From NCBI RefSeq assembly GCF_003287895.1, contig NZ_CP030280.1:226001-290000 (forward strand): a stretch of 64,000 bases of DNA, read 5' to 3'. The notes under the pieces are model-generated. The model saw only the letters and a list, made by a program, of their open reading frames with translations, searched no databases and was not told the DNA's origin. This stretch comes from Blautia argi (lineage in GTDB: Bacteria; Bacillota; Clostridia; Lachnospirales; Lachnospiraceae). The position numbers and the translations under genes were made by a program. Each line of letters begins with the position of its first letter. The first letter of the stretch is position 1. This document shows positions 9,171 through 18,689 of the stretch, piece by piece.

Positions 9171-10188
9171 CGAAAAAGTCCTTGTGGATTTACGGTGTGA
9201 TAACAGCCTGATGAAAACAACGCTGATACAGAGAAATTGGCTCCTTGGTTATAGAATTGCAAGTGAAGAATTGCAGGGTGAGGATAGGGCAAAATATGGA
9301 GCTGAAATTATAAAAAAGTTAGCAAAAGAATTATCGGCTGAATATGGAAAAGGTTATACAAAGTCGAATCTATATAGCTTTTATTCTTTCTATAAGACCT
9401 ATCCTGAAATTTTCCAGACACCGTTTGGAAAATCTGTTGGACTACTGTCTTGGTCGCATTATGCAGCATTATTACAGGTTAAAGATGAGGCAGCTCGTGA
9501 TTGGTATGAGAAAGAAGCAGTAGAACAGACTTGGAGTGTCCGTACTTTGCAGAGAAACATTTCTTCTCAGTATTATTACCGTATGCTCAAGACACAGAAA
9601 AAAGAGCTTGTAGAAAGTGAAATGAAGGAACTGACAGCACCGTATCAAAATGATAAGTTGGAGTTTATCAAAAATCCGGTAGTTGCAGAGTTTTTAGGAT
9701 TTTCTCAGAATACAGATTTTACAGAGAGTGACCTTGAGAAAAGTATCCTTTCCAATTTGCAGAAATTCTTGATGGAGCTTGGAAAGGGATATGCTTTTGT
9801 GGCAAGGCAACAGCACATTCATACGGAGAAGCAGGACTATTATATCGACCTTGTATTTTACAATTACATACTGAAATGCTTTGTCCTCATCGACCTGAAA
9901 ACAGAGAAGATAACACATCAAGATGTAGGACAGATGGATATGTATATCCGTATGTATGATGAATTGAAACGTAGTGAGGGTGATAACCCAACAATCGGTA
10001 TTGTTCTTTGTTCCGATACAGATGATGATATTGCCCGTTATTCTGTTATGCATGGCAATGAACAATTATTTGCTTCCAAGTACAAATTATACCTGCCGAC
10101 AAAAGAAGAACTGAAAGCGGAGATTGAAACTCAAAAGGCAATGTTTTATCTTCAGCAGCAGGATAGTGAAGAAAAAGAAACAGAATAG
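9145..10188 (+). CDS. DUF1016 (YhcG-type) PD-(D/E)XK nuclease, N-terminus altered
   Basis: The protein has an N-terminal helical DUF1016 domain (GEDRAKYGAEIIKKL, YGKGYTKSNLYSFYSFY, LSWSHY) and a C-terminal PD-(D/E)XK nuclease domain. The latter shows DYYIDLVFYNYIL and VLIDLKTEKI, with the D-x(n)-D-x-K active-site pattern. Family members are usually about 340-360 residues, which matches. The first dozen codons (from ATG 9145) overlap the WYL remnant, so the true N-terminus has been replaced, though the catalytic domain is complete. Such nucleases travel with mobile elements and restriction or defence loci. No strong ribosome site is seen. Confidence 0.75.
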   Translation: MGTIIMFSGEKVLVDLRCDNSLMKTTLIQRNWLLGYRIASEELQGEDRAKYGAEIIKKLAKELSAEYGKGYTKSNLYSFYSFYKTYPEIFQTPFGKSVGLLSWSHYAALLQVKDEAARDWYEKEAVEQTWSVRTLQRNISSQYYYRMLKTQKKELVESEMKELTAPYQNDKLEFIKNPVVAEFLGFSQNTDFTESDLEKSILSNLQKFLMELGKGYAFVARQQHIHTEKQDYYIDLVFYNYILKCFVLIDLKTEKITHQDVGQMDMYIRMYDELKRSEGDNPTIGIVLCSDTDDDIARYSVMHGNEQLFASKYKLYLPTKEELKAEIETQKAMFYLQQQDSEEKETE

Positions 10189-10215
10189 AATTTGTGCAGA
10201 CGGTCTGCACAAATT
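10189..10215. repeat. Perfect 12-bp inverted repeat after the DUF1016 gene
   Basis: AATTTGTGCAGA and its exact complement flank a 3-nt loop CGG right at the stop codon. There is no T-tract. It may act as an mRNA 3' hairpin or a mobile-element site. Confidence 0.6.
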
Positions 10216-10237
10216 GCAAAATTAAAGTTCGTTGAAC

Positions 10238-10590
10238 AAAAAAGCCTTTATGGGCGGAAATTTTCAATGAAAATATTGAAGAATATGTATCACTTCCTAC
10301 TGCTATTTTCGGCAAAGGAGATTTCTTCATATTAAGAGCAAGCGGTCAGTCTATGATTGAAGCTGGAATTGATGACGACGACCTTGTGGTTGTCAAAAAG
10401 CAGGTGGAAGTCAATGAGGGCGATATAGTAGTTGCCCTTGTGGATAATCAGAATACATTGAAACGTTACTTCCGAGATGATGAGAATAAGAAAATCATTC
10501 TCCATCCGGAAAATAAGAAGATGAAAGACATCATTTGTAGATGAATGCTGCATTCAGGGTGTGGCTTGTCACATCATCAAAGAACTATAA
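10238..10590 (+). pseudogene. LexA/UmuD-like S24 peptidase domain, N-truncated and frameshifted
   Basis: Frame 2 opens without a start and encodes the LexA C-terminal autoprotease domain: ILRASGQSMIEAGI with the catalytic serine, and NTLKRYF with the catalytic lysine. A +1 shift near 10537 moves the natural ending (GVACHIIKEL, stop at 10590) out of frame. The DNA-binding winged helix is absent. It derives from a SOS repressor gene or a mobile-element repressor and cannot bind DNA as it stands. Confidence 0.65.
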
Positions 10591-10716
10591 CAGAGGACAG
10601 ACGAATGAGAACACTTGAAGGAATTCGCTATCTAATCAATTTGGATAGTGCGGAAATACAACAGAACTTTAAAGTTAAGAGATAAGTGTAAGTAAAAAGA
10701 AAAAGGAGAGAACGAA

Positions 10717-12352
10717 ATGAAACTGACAATGAGTGGAATCAAAAATCGTGAATTATGGGAAAAAGCAGGAATTAAACTTCCTAAATATGATGTGGAAAAG
10801 GTTTGCCAAAAAGCGAAAGAGAAACCAGTCTGGGTGCATTTTGGAATAGGGAATATTTTCCGCATTTTTATCGGAGGCATTGCAGACGGACTTCTGGAAG
10901 AGGGAGAATTAGACAGAGGTATTACTTGTGTAGAAACCTTTGATTATGATGTTGTAGACAAAATTTATGAACCATTTGATAATCTCGGTTTGAGTGTTCT
11001 GTTACATGGAAACGGCACACGAGAATATAAAGTACTTGGTTCCTTGGCGGAAGCAGTTAAAGCGATTTCTTCAGATTCCGCTCAATGGAAACGGTTGAAG
11101 GAAATTTTTTGTTAGTCCTTCGTTACAAATGGTTACTTTTACTATCACGGAAAAAGGGTATGCATTACAGAAGGCGGATGGAACAAGGTTCCCATTTGTA
11201 GAATCCGATATTCAGAATGGACCGGACAAAGCAGTTGGCGCAATGGCAATTGTGACAGCAATGCTTTATGAAAGATATAAAGCAGGAAAGTATCCGTTAG
11301 CTTTGGTATCTATGGATAACTGTTCTCATAATGGAGCTAAACTTCGCGAATCAGTAATGGTAATGGCAGAGGAATGGAAAAAAGCCGGATTTGTAGAAGC
11401 AGGATTTACCGATTATGTAAGTAATGAAAAAGTTGTTGCTTTTCCATGGACCATGATTGATAAAATCACTCCACGTCCGAGTAAACAGATTGCAGATGAT
11501 CTGGAGGCATTAGGAGTAGAAAATATGCAGCCGGTAATTACCGGAAAAAGAACTTACATAGCTCCATTTGTAAATGCAGAAAAACCACAGTATCTGGTAA
11601 TTGAAGATAGTTTTCCAAATGGCCGTCCTGCTTTGGAAAAAGGTTTTGGAGTTTATATGGCAGATCGAGAAACAGTAAATTTATCAGAACGTATGAAAGT
11701 AACAGTATGTTTAAATCCAGTACATTCTGCGACAGGTCCTCTTGGTGTGGTTTTGGGATACGATTTATTTGCTCATATGCTGAATACGAATGCAGATATG
11801 CTGAAAATGGCACGCATGGTTGCATATGATGAAGGACTTCCGGTAGTGCCGGATCCGGGAATTCTTTCCCCTCAGGAATTTGTAGATGAACTTTTCAAGG
11901 ATCGCTTCCCAAATGAATATCTGGGAGATACAAATCTTCGTCTTGCTGTAGATGTGTCACAAATGGTAGGTATCCGTTTTGGTGAAACAATCAAAGCGTA
12001 TGTGGCTAAATACGGAGATGCTTCACGATTGACAGCAATTCCTCTTGGAATAGCAGGCTGGCTTCGTTATATGTTGGGTGTAGATGATTATGGAAAGAAA
12101 TATGAACTTGCCCCGGATCCGATGAAGGAAGAAATTCAGGACCAGTTAAAAGATATTGTGGTAGGACAGCCTGAAACCTTTAAAAATCAGTTGAAACCAA
12201 TTCTTTCTAATGAACGTATTTTCTTTATAAATATTTATGAAACAGGTCTTGGTGAAAAGATTGAAATCATGTTCCGTGAAATGATTAGCGGACCGGGGGC
12301 GGTAAAGGAAACCATTCATAAATATGTAGGAAGGAAAACTGGACAATACTAA
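10717..12352 (+). pseudogene. Mannitol dehydrogenase family oxidoreductase (UxuB/MtlD-like), one frameshift
   Basis: Two frames form one protein of about 545 residues. The first (to 11115) has the Rossmann motif VHFGIGNIFR; the second has SMDNCSHNGAKL, PWTMIDKITPRP and NPVHSATGPLG, all typical of NAD-dependent polyol or hexuronate dehydrogenases such as fructuronate reductase. Removing one T from the T6 run at 11105-11110 restores a continuous frame reading EIFVSPSLQMVTFTI, so a sequencing error is as likely as real loss. AAGGAG precedes the ATG. No uxuA or uxaC lies nearby, so the substrate is open. Confidence 0.8.
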
Positions 12353-12362
12353 AACCAAAAAG

Positions 12363-12413
12363 GCTGCATAGAAAATACAAAATATCTCGTATTTTCTATG
12401 CAGCGCATTTTTT
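12363..12413. terminator. Strong Rho-independent terminator
   Basis: 16-bp perfect arms (GCTGCATAGAAAATAC) and a 10-nt loop, followed by GCATTTTTT. It ends the dehydrogenase gene, and as a symmetrical stem it could also end the rfb operon arriving from the other side. Confidence 0.85.
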
Positions 12414-12435
12414 ACTGATAAAATCCGGAAATAAC

Positions 12436-13038
12436 TCAGAACTTAAAGGTATCCTTAAGCTGTGCCCATTTCTGATCCTTGTCGCTTAAATTCAGAGCAG
12501 TGCCGTCCTCCAGAGTATATCCCCTGGCAGAAGCAGTTCCCTGATATTCACCCTTAAGCTGTGGCCATTCGATGCCGATTTCCGGGTCATTCCATGCCAG
12601 ACCGCCTTCATCGCCGGGGTGATAGAAGTCAGTTACCTTGTAGCAGAATTCAGCTACATCGCTGAGTACCAGAAAGCCGTGTGCAAAACCTTCGGAAATA
12701 TAAAACTGTTTTTTGTTTTCCTCAGATAATTCGATTCCAAACCATTTTCCATAGGTTTCGCTGCCGCTTCTCAAGTCTACAGCCACGTCAAAAACAGTTC
12801 CCTTGATGACGCGAACCAGCTTTCCCTGTGGAAATTCCTTCTGGAAGTGCAGACCTCTTAACACGCCCTTTGTAGAGCAGGACTGGTTGTCCTGTACAAA
12901 CTTCATGGTAAGGCCGGCTTCTTCCATATCTTTCTGATTATAAGTTTCCATAAAGTAGCCTCTGGAATCGCCGTGTACGGCAGGTTCGATGACATACAGC
13001 CCCTCAATCGGGCATTTGCTTACTTTAATCTGTCCCAT
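12436..13038 (-). CDS. rfbC: dTDP-4-dehydrorhamnose 3,5-epimerase
   Basis: The third step of dTDP-L-rhamnose synthesis, epimerising C3 and C5 of dTDP-4-keto-6-deoxyglucose. The protein is 200 residues with the cupin-fold motifs GDSRGYFMETY, VLRGLHFQ (catalytic histidine) and FAHGFLVLSD. It is the last gene of the rfbA-B-D-C operon, 36 bp after rfbD, and AAGGAG precedes the ATG. It acts in the cytoplasm to feed rhamnose into cell-wall polysaccharide. Confidence 0.93.
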   Translation of the reverse strand: MGQIKVSKCPIEGLYVIEPAVHGDSRGYFMETYNQKDMEEAGLTMKFVQDNQSCSTKGVLRGLHFQKEFPQGKLVRVIKGTVFDVAVDLRSGSETYGKWFGIELSEENKKQFYISEGFAHGFLVLSDVAEFCYKVTDFYHPGDEGGLAWNDPEIGIEWPQLKGEYQGTASARGYTLEDGTALNLSDKDQKWAQLKDTFKF

Positions 13039-13074
13039 ATCTGTCTGCTCCTTTTCTCAGTCTTTTTGTTATGT

Positions 13075-14010
13075 TTAAAATTCGATTTCCTTTAAGTAAC
13101 GTTTCACAGCGTCCTGCCAGGTTGGAAGAGGAGTGAAGCCGTTTTCTGCCAGCTTACTCTTATCCAGGCGGCTGTTAAACGGACGCTTTGCCTTAGAGGC
13201 ACCGTATTGGGCTGTGGTGACAGGCTTTACGGTTACTTTTTCATATTCAGAATGTCCGGCTTCCACTGCCTGGCGGAAAATTTCCTTGGCAAAGTCAGCC
13301 CAACTGATGTAGCCGCCTTCGTTTGTGGCATGATAGTAGCCATATTTTTCTGTTTCAATCATATCTACCAGAAGTGTTGCCAAATCCAATGTATAGGTTG
13401 GTGTTCCAATCTGGTCATCAACAACAGTAAGCAGCTCATGTGTTTTTCCCACGTTCAGCATAGTTTTGATGAAGTTTTTGCCGTTTTTGCCAAATACCCA
13501 GGCAATGCGGACAATGAAATATTTTTCCAGTGTTTCGGACACAGCCAATTCGCCAGCCAGCTTGGTTTCTCCATACACATTTAATGGTTTGTAATCCTTG
13601 CAGTCCGGCAGCCAGGGTTCTGTTCCCTGCCCGTCAAAGACATAATCTGTGCTGATGTAAACCATTTTACAGTCCAGCTCTTTGCAGACATCAGCAATGT
13701 ATTTTGTTCCGTCCGCATTGATTGCGTGAACAAGGGGCTTTTTGTCTTCATCTTCGGCTAAATCCACAGCCGTCCATGCAGCACAGTGAACCACAACGTC
13801 AGGCTTTGTTTTCCGCAGAATTTTTTCCACACAGGAGCGGTCTGTGATATCCATCTGTACATAAGGCATGGTTTCCACAGCCGTTCCGTCAGAAATGCCG
13901 CTGTATACTTCTTTGATATCAGAGCCAATGCCTTCATAGCCGCGTTTTGCCAGTTCGTTCATCACATCATGTCCAAGCTGTCCTGCAACACCTGTAACTA
14001 AAACCTTCAT
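13075..14010 (-). CDS. rfbD: dTDP-4-dehydrorhamnose reductase
   Basis: The final NAD(P)H-dependent reduction giving dTDP-L-rhamnose. It is a 311-residue extended SDR with the N-terminal glycine motif TGVAGQLGHD, the YxxxK pair in VYGETK, and ISTDYVFDG. The start at 14010 follows AGGAGGG. It lies 16 bp after rfbB in the same operon. Confidence 0.93.
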   Translation of the reverse strand: MKVLVTGVAGQLGHDVMNELAKRGYEGIGSDIKEVYSGISDGTAVETMPYVQMDITDRSCVEKILRKTKPDVVVHCAAWTAVDLAEDEDKKPLVHAINADGTKYIADVCKELDCKMVYISTDYVFDGQGTEPWLPDCKDYKPLNVYGETKLAGELAVSETLEKYFIVRIAWVFGKNGKNFIKTMLNVGKTHELLTVVDDQIGTPTYTLDLATLLVDMIETEKYGYYHATNEGGYISWADFAKEIFRQAVEAGHSEYEKVTVKPVTTAQYGASKAKRPFNSRLDKSKLAENGFTPLPTWQDAVKRYLKEIEF

Positions 14011-14026
14011 TTAGATTCCCTCCTGT

Positions 14027-15046
14027 TTAGCGGTTTCCATACATCTTTTCATAGTAATTCTGATATTCGCCGGAAATAATGGTTTCCCACCATTCTTTGT
14101 TGTCCAGATACCACTGGATTGTTTTCTTGATGCCATCTGCAAATTTTGTTTCCGGCAGCCAGCCCAGCTCGTTGTGAATCTTGGTTGGGTCAATGGCATA
14201 GCGCATGTCATGTCCCTTTCTGTCTGCCACATAAGTAATCAGGCTTTCCGGTTTGCCAAGTTCTTTACAGATGATTTTTACAATATCAATGTTAGTCATT
14301 TCGTTGTGACCGCCGATGTTATAAACTTCGCCTACGCGTCCTTTATGGATAATCAGGTCAATGGCCTTGCAGTGATCTTCTACATACAGCCAGTCACGGA
14401 CATTTTCACCTTTTCCGTATACTGGAAGAGGTTTGTCATTTAAAGCATTGGCAATCATTAACGGAATGAGTTTTTCCGGGAAATGATAAGGACCGTAGTT
14501 GTTGGAGCAGCGGCTGATTGTCACAGGCAGACCGTAGGTGCGGTGATAAGCCAATACCAGAAGGTCTGCGCCGGCCTTGGAAGAGCTGTAAGGGCTGCTG
14601 GTATGAATCGGTGTTTCCTCTGTGAAGAATAAGTCCGGGCGGTCTAATGGCAAATCGCCGTATACTTCGTCAGTGGAAACCTGATGATAACGCTGAATAC
14701 CATATTTGCGGCAGGCGTCCATAAGTACGGCAGTTCCTTTGATGTTGGTGTCCAGGAATACTTCCGGATTTTCGATAGAACGGTCAACATGGCTTTCAGC
14801 AGCGAAGTTTACAACCATGTCCGGGTGTTCTTCTTCAAATAATTTATAAACAGCTTCTCTGTCTGTAATGCTTTCTTTTACAAAACGGAAATTCGGGTTG
14901 TCCATAACAGGTGCAAGTGTGGATAAGTTACCTGCATAAGTCAGGCAGTCCAGACAAACGATCCTGTAGTCCGGGTACTTGTCCAGCATGTGAAAGATAA
15001 AGTTGCTTCCGATAAATCCGGCTCCGCCGGTTACAATAATAGTCAT
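14027..15046 (-). CDS. rfbB: dTDP-glucose 4,6-dehydratase
   Basis: Converts dTDP-glucose to dTDP-4-keto-6-deoxyglucose with bound NAD+. A 339-residue extended SDR with TGGAGFIGSNF at the N-terminus, VSTDEVYGDL with the catalytic D-E pair, and YSSSKAGAD with the YxxxK pair. The start follows AAGGAG. It is second in the operon. Confidence 0.95.
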   Translation of the reverse strand: MTIIVTGGAGFIGSNFIFHMLDKYPDYRIVCLDCLTYAGNLSTLAPVMDNPNFRFVKESITDREAVYKLFEEEHPDMVVNFAAESHVDRSIENPEVFLDTNIKGTAVLMDACRKYGIQRYHQVSTDEVYGDLPLDRPDLFFTEETPIHTSSPYSSSKAGADLLVLAYHRTYGLPVTISRCSNNYGPYHFPEKLIPLMIANALNDKPLPVYGKGENVRDWLYVEDHCKAIDLIIHKGRVGEVYNIGGHNEMTNIDIVKIICKELGKPESLITYVADRKGHDMRYAIDPTKIHNELGWLPETKFADGIKKTIQWYLDNKEWWETIISGEYQNYYEKMYGNR

Positions 15047-15114
15047 AATAAAATCTCCTTATCTGTTTTTAATTTTATTCCCATTGGGGATAGAATATGT
15101 TTTATATCAATATT

Positions 15115-16011
15115 TTAGTGCAGGCTGTCCAGATATTTTCCGTCCAGAACGTCTTTTAAATACTGACCGTACTGGTTTTTCTTTAATACTTCGTAAACCT
15201 TCAGCACATCTTCTTTTGTAATCCAGTTATTTAAGTAGGCGATTTCCTCCAGACAGGCAATTTTGCGGTGCTGGTGGTCTTCAATGGTTTTTACAAAGTT
15301 GGTGGCTTCCACAAGGCTTTCGTGTGTTCCGGTATCCAGCCAGGTAAAGCCCTGTCCCAGAAGTTCTACATTTAAGCTGCCGTCTTCCAGATAGATGCGG
15401 TTTAAGTCTGTGATTTCCAGTTCGCCTCTGGCGCTTGGCTTCAGATTTTTTGCATATTCCACGACTTTGTTGTCATAGAAATAAAGTCCTGTAACACAGT
15501 AGTTGCTCTTCGGGTGCTCCGGTTTCTCTTCAATGGAGATCGCTTTGCCTTCGTGATTGAATTCTACAATACCGAAACGTTCCGGATCGTCTACATAATA
15601 GCCGAATACAGTTGCGCCCTTGCCTGTTTCTGCATTTTCCACAGCTGCTTTTAAACGCTTTTTCAGGCCGTGTCCGGCAAAAATATTGTCACCCAGTACC
15701 ATGGCAACAGAATCATTTCCAATAAATTCTTCACCAATGATAAAGGCCTGTGCCAGTCCGTCCGGGCTTGGCTGTACGGCGTAGGAAAGCTGTACGCCGA
15801 ACTGATGACCGTCCCCTAAAAGTTCCCGGAAACGTGGGGTATCCTGTGGTGTGGAGATAATGAGGATTTCACGGATTCCTGCATTCATCAGCACAGACAG
15901 AGGGTAGTAAATCATAGGTTTGTCGTAAATAGGAAGTAACTGCTTGGAAGTTACCATGGTCAAAGGGTAAAGGCGGGTTCCTGAGCCGCCGGCTAAGATA
16001 ATACCTTTCAT
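15115..16011 (-). CDS. rfbA: Glucose-1-phosphate thymidylyltransferase
   Basis: Forms dTDP-glucose from dTTP and glucose-1-phosphate, the first committed step of dTDP-rhamnose synthesis. It is 298 residues, with the nucleotidyltransferase signature [11 protein letters not shown], the substrate loop [16 protein letters not shown] and MVLGDNIF. First gene of the operon, with AAAGGAG before the ATG. Confidence 0.95.
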   Translation of the reverse strand: MKGIILAGGSGTRLYPLTMVTSKQLLPIYDKPMIYYPLSVLMNAGIREILIISTPQDTPRFRELLGDGHQFGVQLSYAVQPSPDGLAQAFIIGEEFIGNDSVAMVLGDNIFAGHGLKKRLKAAVENAETGKGATVFGYYVDDPERFGIVEFNHEGKAISIEEKPEHPKSNYCVTGLYFYDNKVVEYAKNLKPSARGELEITDLNRIYLEDGSLNVELLGQGFTWLDTGTHESLVEATNFVKTIEDHQHRKIACLEEIAYLNNWITKEDVLKVYEVLKKNQYGQYLKDVLDGKYLDSLH

Positions 16012-16070
16012 AATGAAATCTCCTTTTGTGTTTTATAGTTTCGTCTAGCTTCTGCGTTTATGATACTTCT

Positions 16071-16101
16071 ATTATAAAGGGTGACGTAACGTAATGTGCA
16101 A
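16071..16101 (-). promoter_or_regulatory. Probable promoter of the rfbABDC operon
   Basis: On the minus strand there is TTGCAC, a 19-nt spacer and TATAAT, about 60 nt before rfbA. The long spacer makes it less certain. Confidence 0.45.
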
Positions 16102-16145
16102 GGGGTTTTTGTAATATTCATCAAAATTTTATAAATGTATTTTGC

Positions 16146-16174
16146 TTGACGAATTCCTTCAAAATATGGATAAT
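16146..16174 (+). promoter_or_regulatory. Promoter of the PTS IIC-like gene
   Basis: TTGACG, a 17-nt spacer and GATAAT, about 60 nt upstream of the start at 16238. It is divergent from the rfb promoter. Confidence 0.6.
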
Positions 16175-16237
16175 AGAACCTGACTGACAAGACAGTAAGC
16201 AAGACAGTGAATGTCAAAAGGAAGGAGAACTTATAGA

Positions 16238-17290
16238 ATGAAAGAATTTTTGAAAAGAAAGAATATTATCTTTTCGGCAAAAAGATACGGCATTGATGCC
16301 TTGAGCGCCATGGCGCAGGGATTGTTTGCTTCTCTGCTCATCGGTACGATTATCAGTACCCTGGGAGAGCAGCTTGGCATTGATATTCTGGTAACAGTGG
16401 GGAATTATGCCAAAGGGGCAACCGGAGCGGCTATGGCAATTTCTATCGGCTACGCACTGCAGTGTCCGCCTTTGGTGCTGTTTTCCCTGGCAGCAGTAGG
16501 TATGGCGGCCAACGAGCTTGGAGGTGCAGGAGGCCCGCTGGCAGTGTTGATTGTAACAATTTTTGCAGCAGAGGCAGGTAAACTGGTGTCCAAGGAAACG
16601 AAAATTGATATTATCGTAACCCCTCTTGTAGCAATCGCAACTGGTGTGCTGTTGTCACTGTGGTGGGCGCCTGCCATTGGCTTTGCGGCAAGCAGTGTGG
16701 GAAATGCCATTATGTGGGCAACAGAACTGCAGCCCTTCTTCATGGGAATCCTGGTATCAGTAATCGTGGGAATTGCTCTGACACTTCCTATCAGCAGCGC
16801 GGCCATCTGCGCGGCGCTTTCCCTCACCGGTCTGGCAGGCGGAGCGGCAGTAGCAGGCTGCTGTGCCCAGATGATAGGCTTTGCGGTGATGAGCTTTAAA
16901 GAAAATAAATGGGGCGGTCTTTTTGCACAGGGTATTGGAACCTCTATGCTTCAGATGGGAAATATTGTAAAGAATCCGAAAATCTGGCTTCCGCCTACTT
17001 TGGCCTCTGCTATTACAGGCCCCATTGCTACCTGCCTTTTCCACATGGAGATGAACGGAGCAGCGGTGGCTTCCGGAATGGGAACCTGCGGTTTTGTAGG
17101 ACAGATTGGCGTATACACTGGCTGGGTACAGGATGTGGCCAGCGGTGTCAAGGCAGCCATTACACCTATGGATTGGATTGGCATGCTCCTTGTCTGCTTT
17201 GTGCTTCCGGCAGTGCTTACCTGGATGATTGCCATACCGTTCAGAAAGAAAGGCTGGATTGGTGAAAACGATCTGAAACTAGACTTATAA
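16238..17290 (+). CDS. PF13303-type PTS IIC-like membrane protein
   Basis: About 350 residues with some ten hydrophobic helices and Gly/Ala-rich repeats. The PTS_EIIC_2 signatures SAMAQGLFASLLIGTI, GNAIMWATELQPFFMG and GGAAVAGCCAQMIGFAV are present. The start at 16238 follows GAAGGAGA at 9 nt; an earlier in-frame ATG at 16211 does not. There is no IIA or IIB gene nearby, so it is an orphan whose substrate and phosphorylation are unknown. It converges on the AraC regulator gene with a 6-bp gap. A clear paralogue lies at 56888-57946. Confidence 0.75.
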   Translation: MKEFLKRKNIIFSAKRYGIDALSAMAQGLFASLLIGTIISTLGEQLGIDILVTVGNYAKGATGAAMAISIGYALQCPPLVLFSLAAVGMAANELGGAGGPLAVLIVTIFAAEAGKLVSKETKIDIIVTPLVAIATGVLLSLWWAPAIGFAASSVGNAIMWATELQPFFMGILVSVIVGIALTLPISSAAICAALSLTGLAGGAAVAGCCAQMIGFAVMSFKENKWGGLFAQGIGTSMLQMGNIVKNPKIWLPPTLASAITGPIATCLFHMEMNGAAVASGMGTCGFVGQIGVYTGWVQDVASGVKAAITPMDWIGMLLVCFVLPAVLTWMIAIPFRKKGWIGENDLKLDL

Positions 17291-17296
17291 ATAGCC

Positions 17297-18538
17297 TTAT
17301 AAATCCTCCGGATGCTCCTGGGTAAGATTCAGGTGTGACTGGCGGTAGGCTTTTGGTGTCATGTTGGTGATACGTTTGAAAAGCCTTGTAAAATAGTGAA
17401 TATCTCCAATACCGCAGCGCAGGGCAATGGACTTAATGGGAACCTCTGTATTTTCCAGCAGTATTTTGGCATGGGAAATGCGGAGGTTGTTTACATAATC
17501 CGTCAAAGAAATTCCCATTTCCTTAGAAAACAGAGAAGAGAGATAGCTGGCATTGACCCCCAGATGCTCAGAAAGGGATTTCAGGGTCAGGTCTGCCCCA
17601 AGGTCTGTTTCAATATAGGCAAGTACACGCCTTAAAAGAGGAGAGTGTACTTTTGGCTGGTGTTCCTTTACAATCCGGCAGTATCCCAGAACAATTTTTC
17701 GCTGAGCAGCCACGCATTGCTCAACAGTCGTGAGCTTTTCCAACATGGCAATATTGCAGTTGGAATAGGAATCAATATGTATGGGGTGAACCCCGGCTCG
17801 CTCTGCGGCCTTTCGTAGCAACGTGTTTAAAATAATAGTGTAATCTTTCACATCGCGTATAGCATTAGAAGCCCGCTGAGGGAGAAAATGGATACCAAAC
17901 TGGGCGGTCATTTCCAGCGCCCGGCTTTCTCTTCCCGAAGTAACCGCATTGATAAGAATATTTTCAGATTCGTAACGCTGTTCAATCATATCAATATTGG
18001 AAAAAGGCTTTTCTGTATTTCTTAAATAATTCTTGTAGGTGTTGTTCCAATGGTCAAAAAAGTCTGCATTGGAGTATATAATTTCACATTCATCTCCATA
18101 TAAAATTCGTCCAAGTTCCAGAAACAGGCTCTCAAACATAGCATAAGATGCCTGAAAAGAGAGCTGCTGATAATATGACTCCAGGGAATCATGGTAGACT
18201 TCAGACAGAGAAAGAGTGGAAAAAAGCTCCTCAAACCGCTCACCCTGAATTTTTTCAAACAGTACCGGTCCGCAGTAAAAAACAGATTTTTTGTCCGGCA
18301 TGAGCATAATTACAAAGGTACATTGAAACAGGTCTGTATTAAAATAAATTTTACCCGGCGTTGCCTTTTCAAATAAATCTTCAAAAAACTGTGCAGTATT
18401 TTTAAGCCCCAGAACATGGCTTCTGAGTCCCTTGTCCAGAACGTCCGGGTCTTTGCATGGCAGTTCAAAACGATATACAGGAACATAGTTTGCTTTTAGT
18501 ATATTTTCTATTAAATGAATGGATTCGTCATTTTTCAT
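17297..18538 (-). CDS. AraC-family transcriptional regulator
   Basis: The start at 18538 (MKNDESIHL) follows AAGGGG; the frame is open further upstream but has no ribosome site there. The N-terminal 300 residues form a sensor region of unknown fold. The C-terminal 100 carry two helix-turn-helix motifs (LTLKSLSEHLGVNASYLSSL and IKSIALRCGIGDIHYFTRLF) and the AraC signature ending TPKAYRQ. It is divergently transcribed from the GH2 gene with a 151-bp gap, so it probably controls the glycosidase/symporter pair in response to the sugar. Confidence 0.88.
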   Translation of the reverse strand: MKNDESIHLIENILKANYVPVYRFELPCKDPDVLDKGLRSHVLGLKNTAQFFEDLFEKATPGKIYFNTDLFQCTFVIMLMPDKKSVFYCGPVLFEKIQGERFEELFSTLSLSEVYHDSLESYYQQLSFQASYAMFESLFLELGRILYGDECEIIYSNADFFDHWNNTYKNYLRNTEKPFSNIDMIEQRYESENILINAVTSGRESRALEMTAQFGIHFLPQRASNAIRDVKDYTIILNTLLRKAAERAGVHPIHIDSYSNCNIAMLEKLTTVEQCVAAQRKIVLGYCRIVKEHQPKVHSPLLRRVLAYIETDLGADLTLKSLSEHLGVNASYLSSLFSKEMGISLTDYVNNLRISHAKILLENTEVPIKSIALRCGIGDIHYFTRLFKRITNMTPKAYRQSHLNLTQEHPEDL

Positions 18539-18689
18539 AATCGTTCCCCTTAAAAACACAAAATAGTGCAAAAAACCATAAAAATCATCACTGTTATTTT
18601 CGCATAAAATTACATATAATATTGTACAAAAGAACGAGGAGAAAATCCACAAAAATATTAAAAAAATACAAAGCGAAGGAGAAAAAGTT

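Noticed and set aside
10606..10683. Short ORF MRTLEGIRYLINLD... after the LexA-like remnant
   Set aside because: 26 codons, no clear ribosome site and no recognisable family; probably a tail fragment of decayed DNA.
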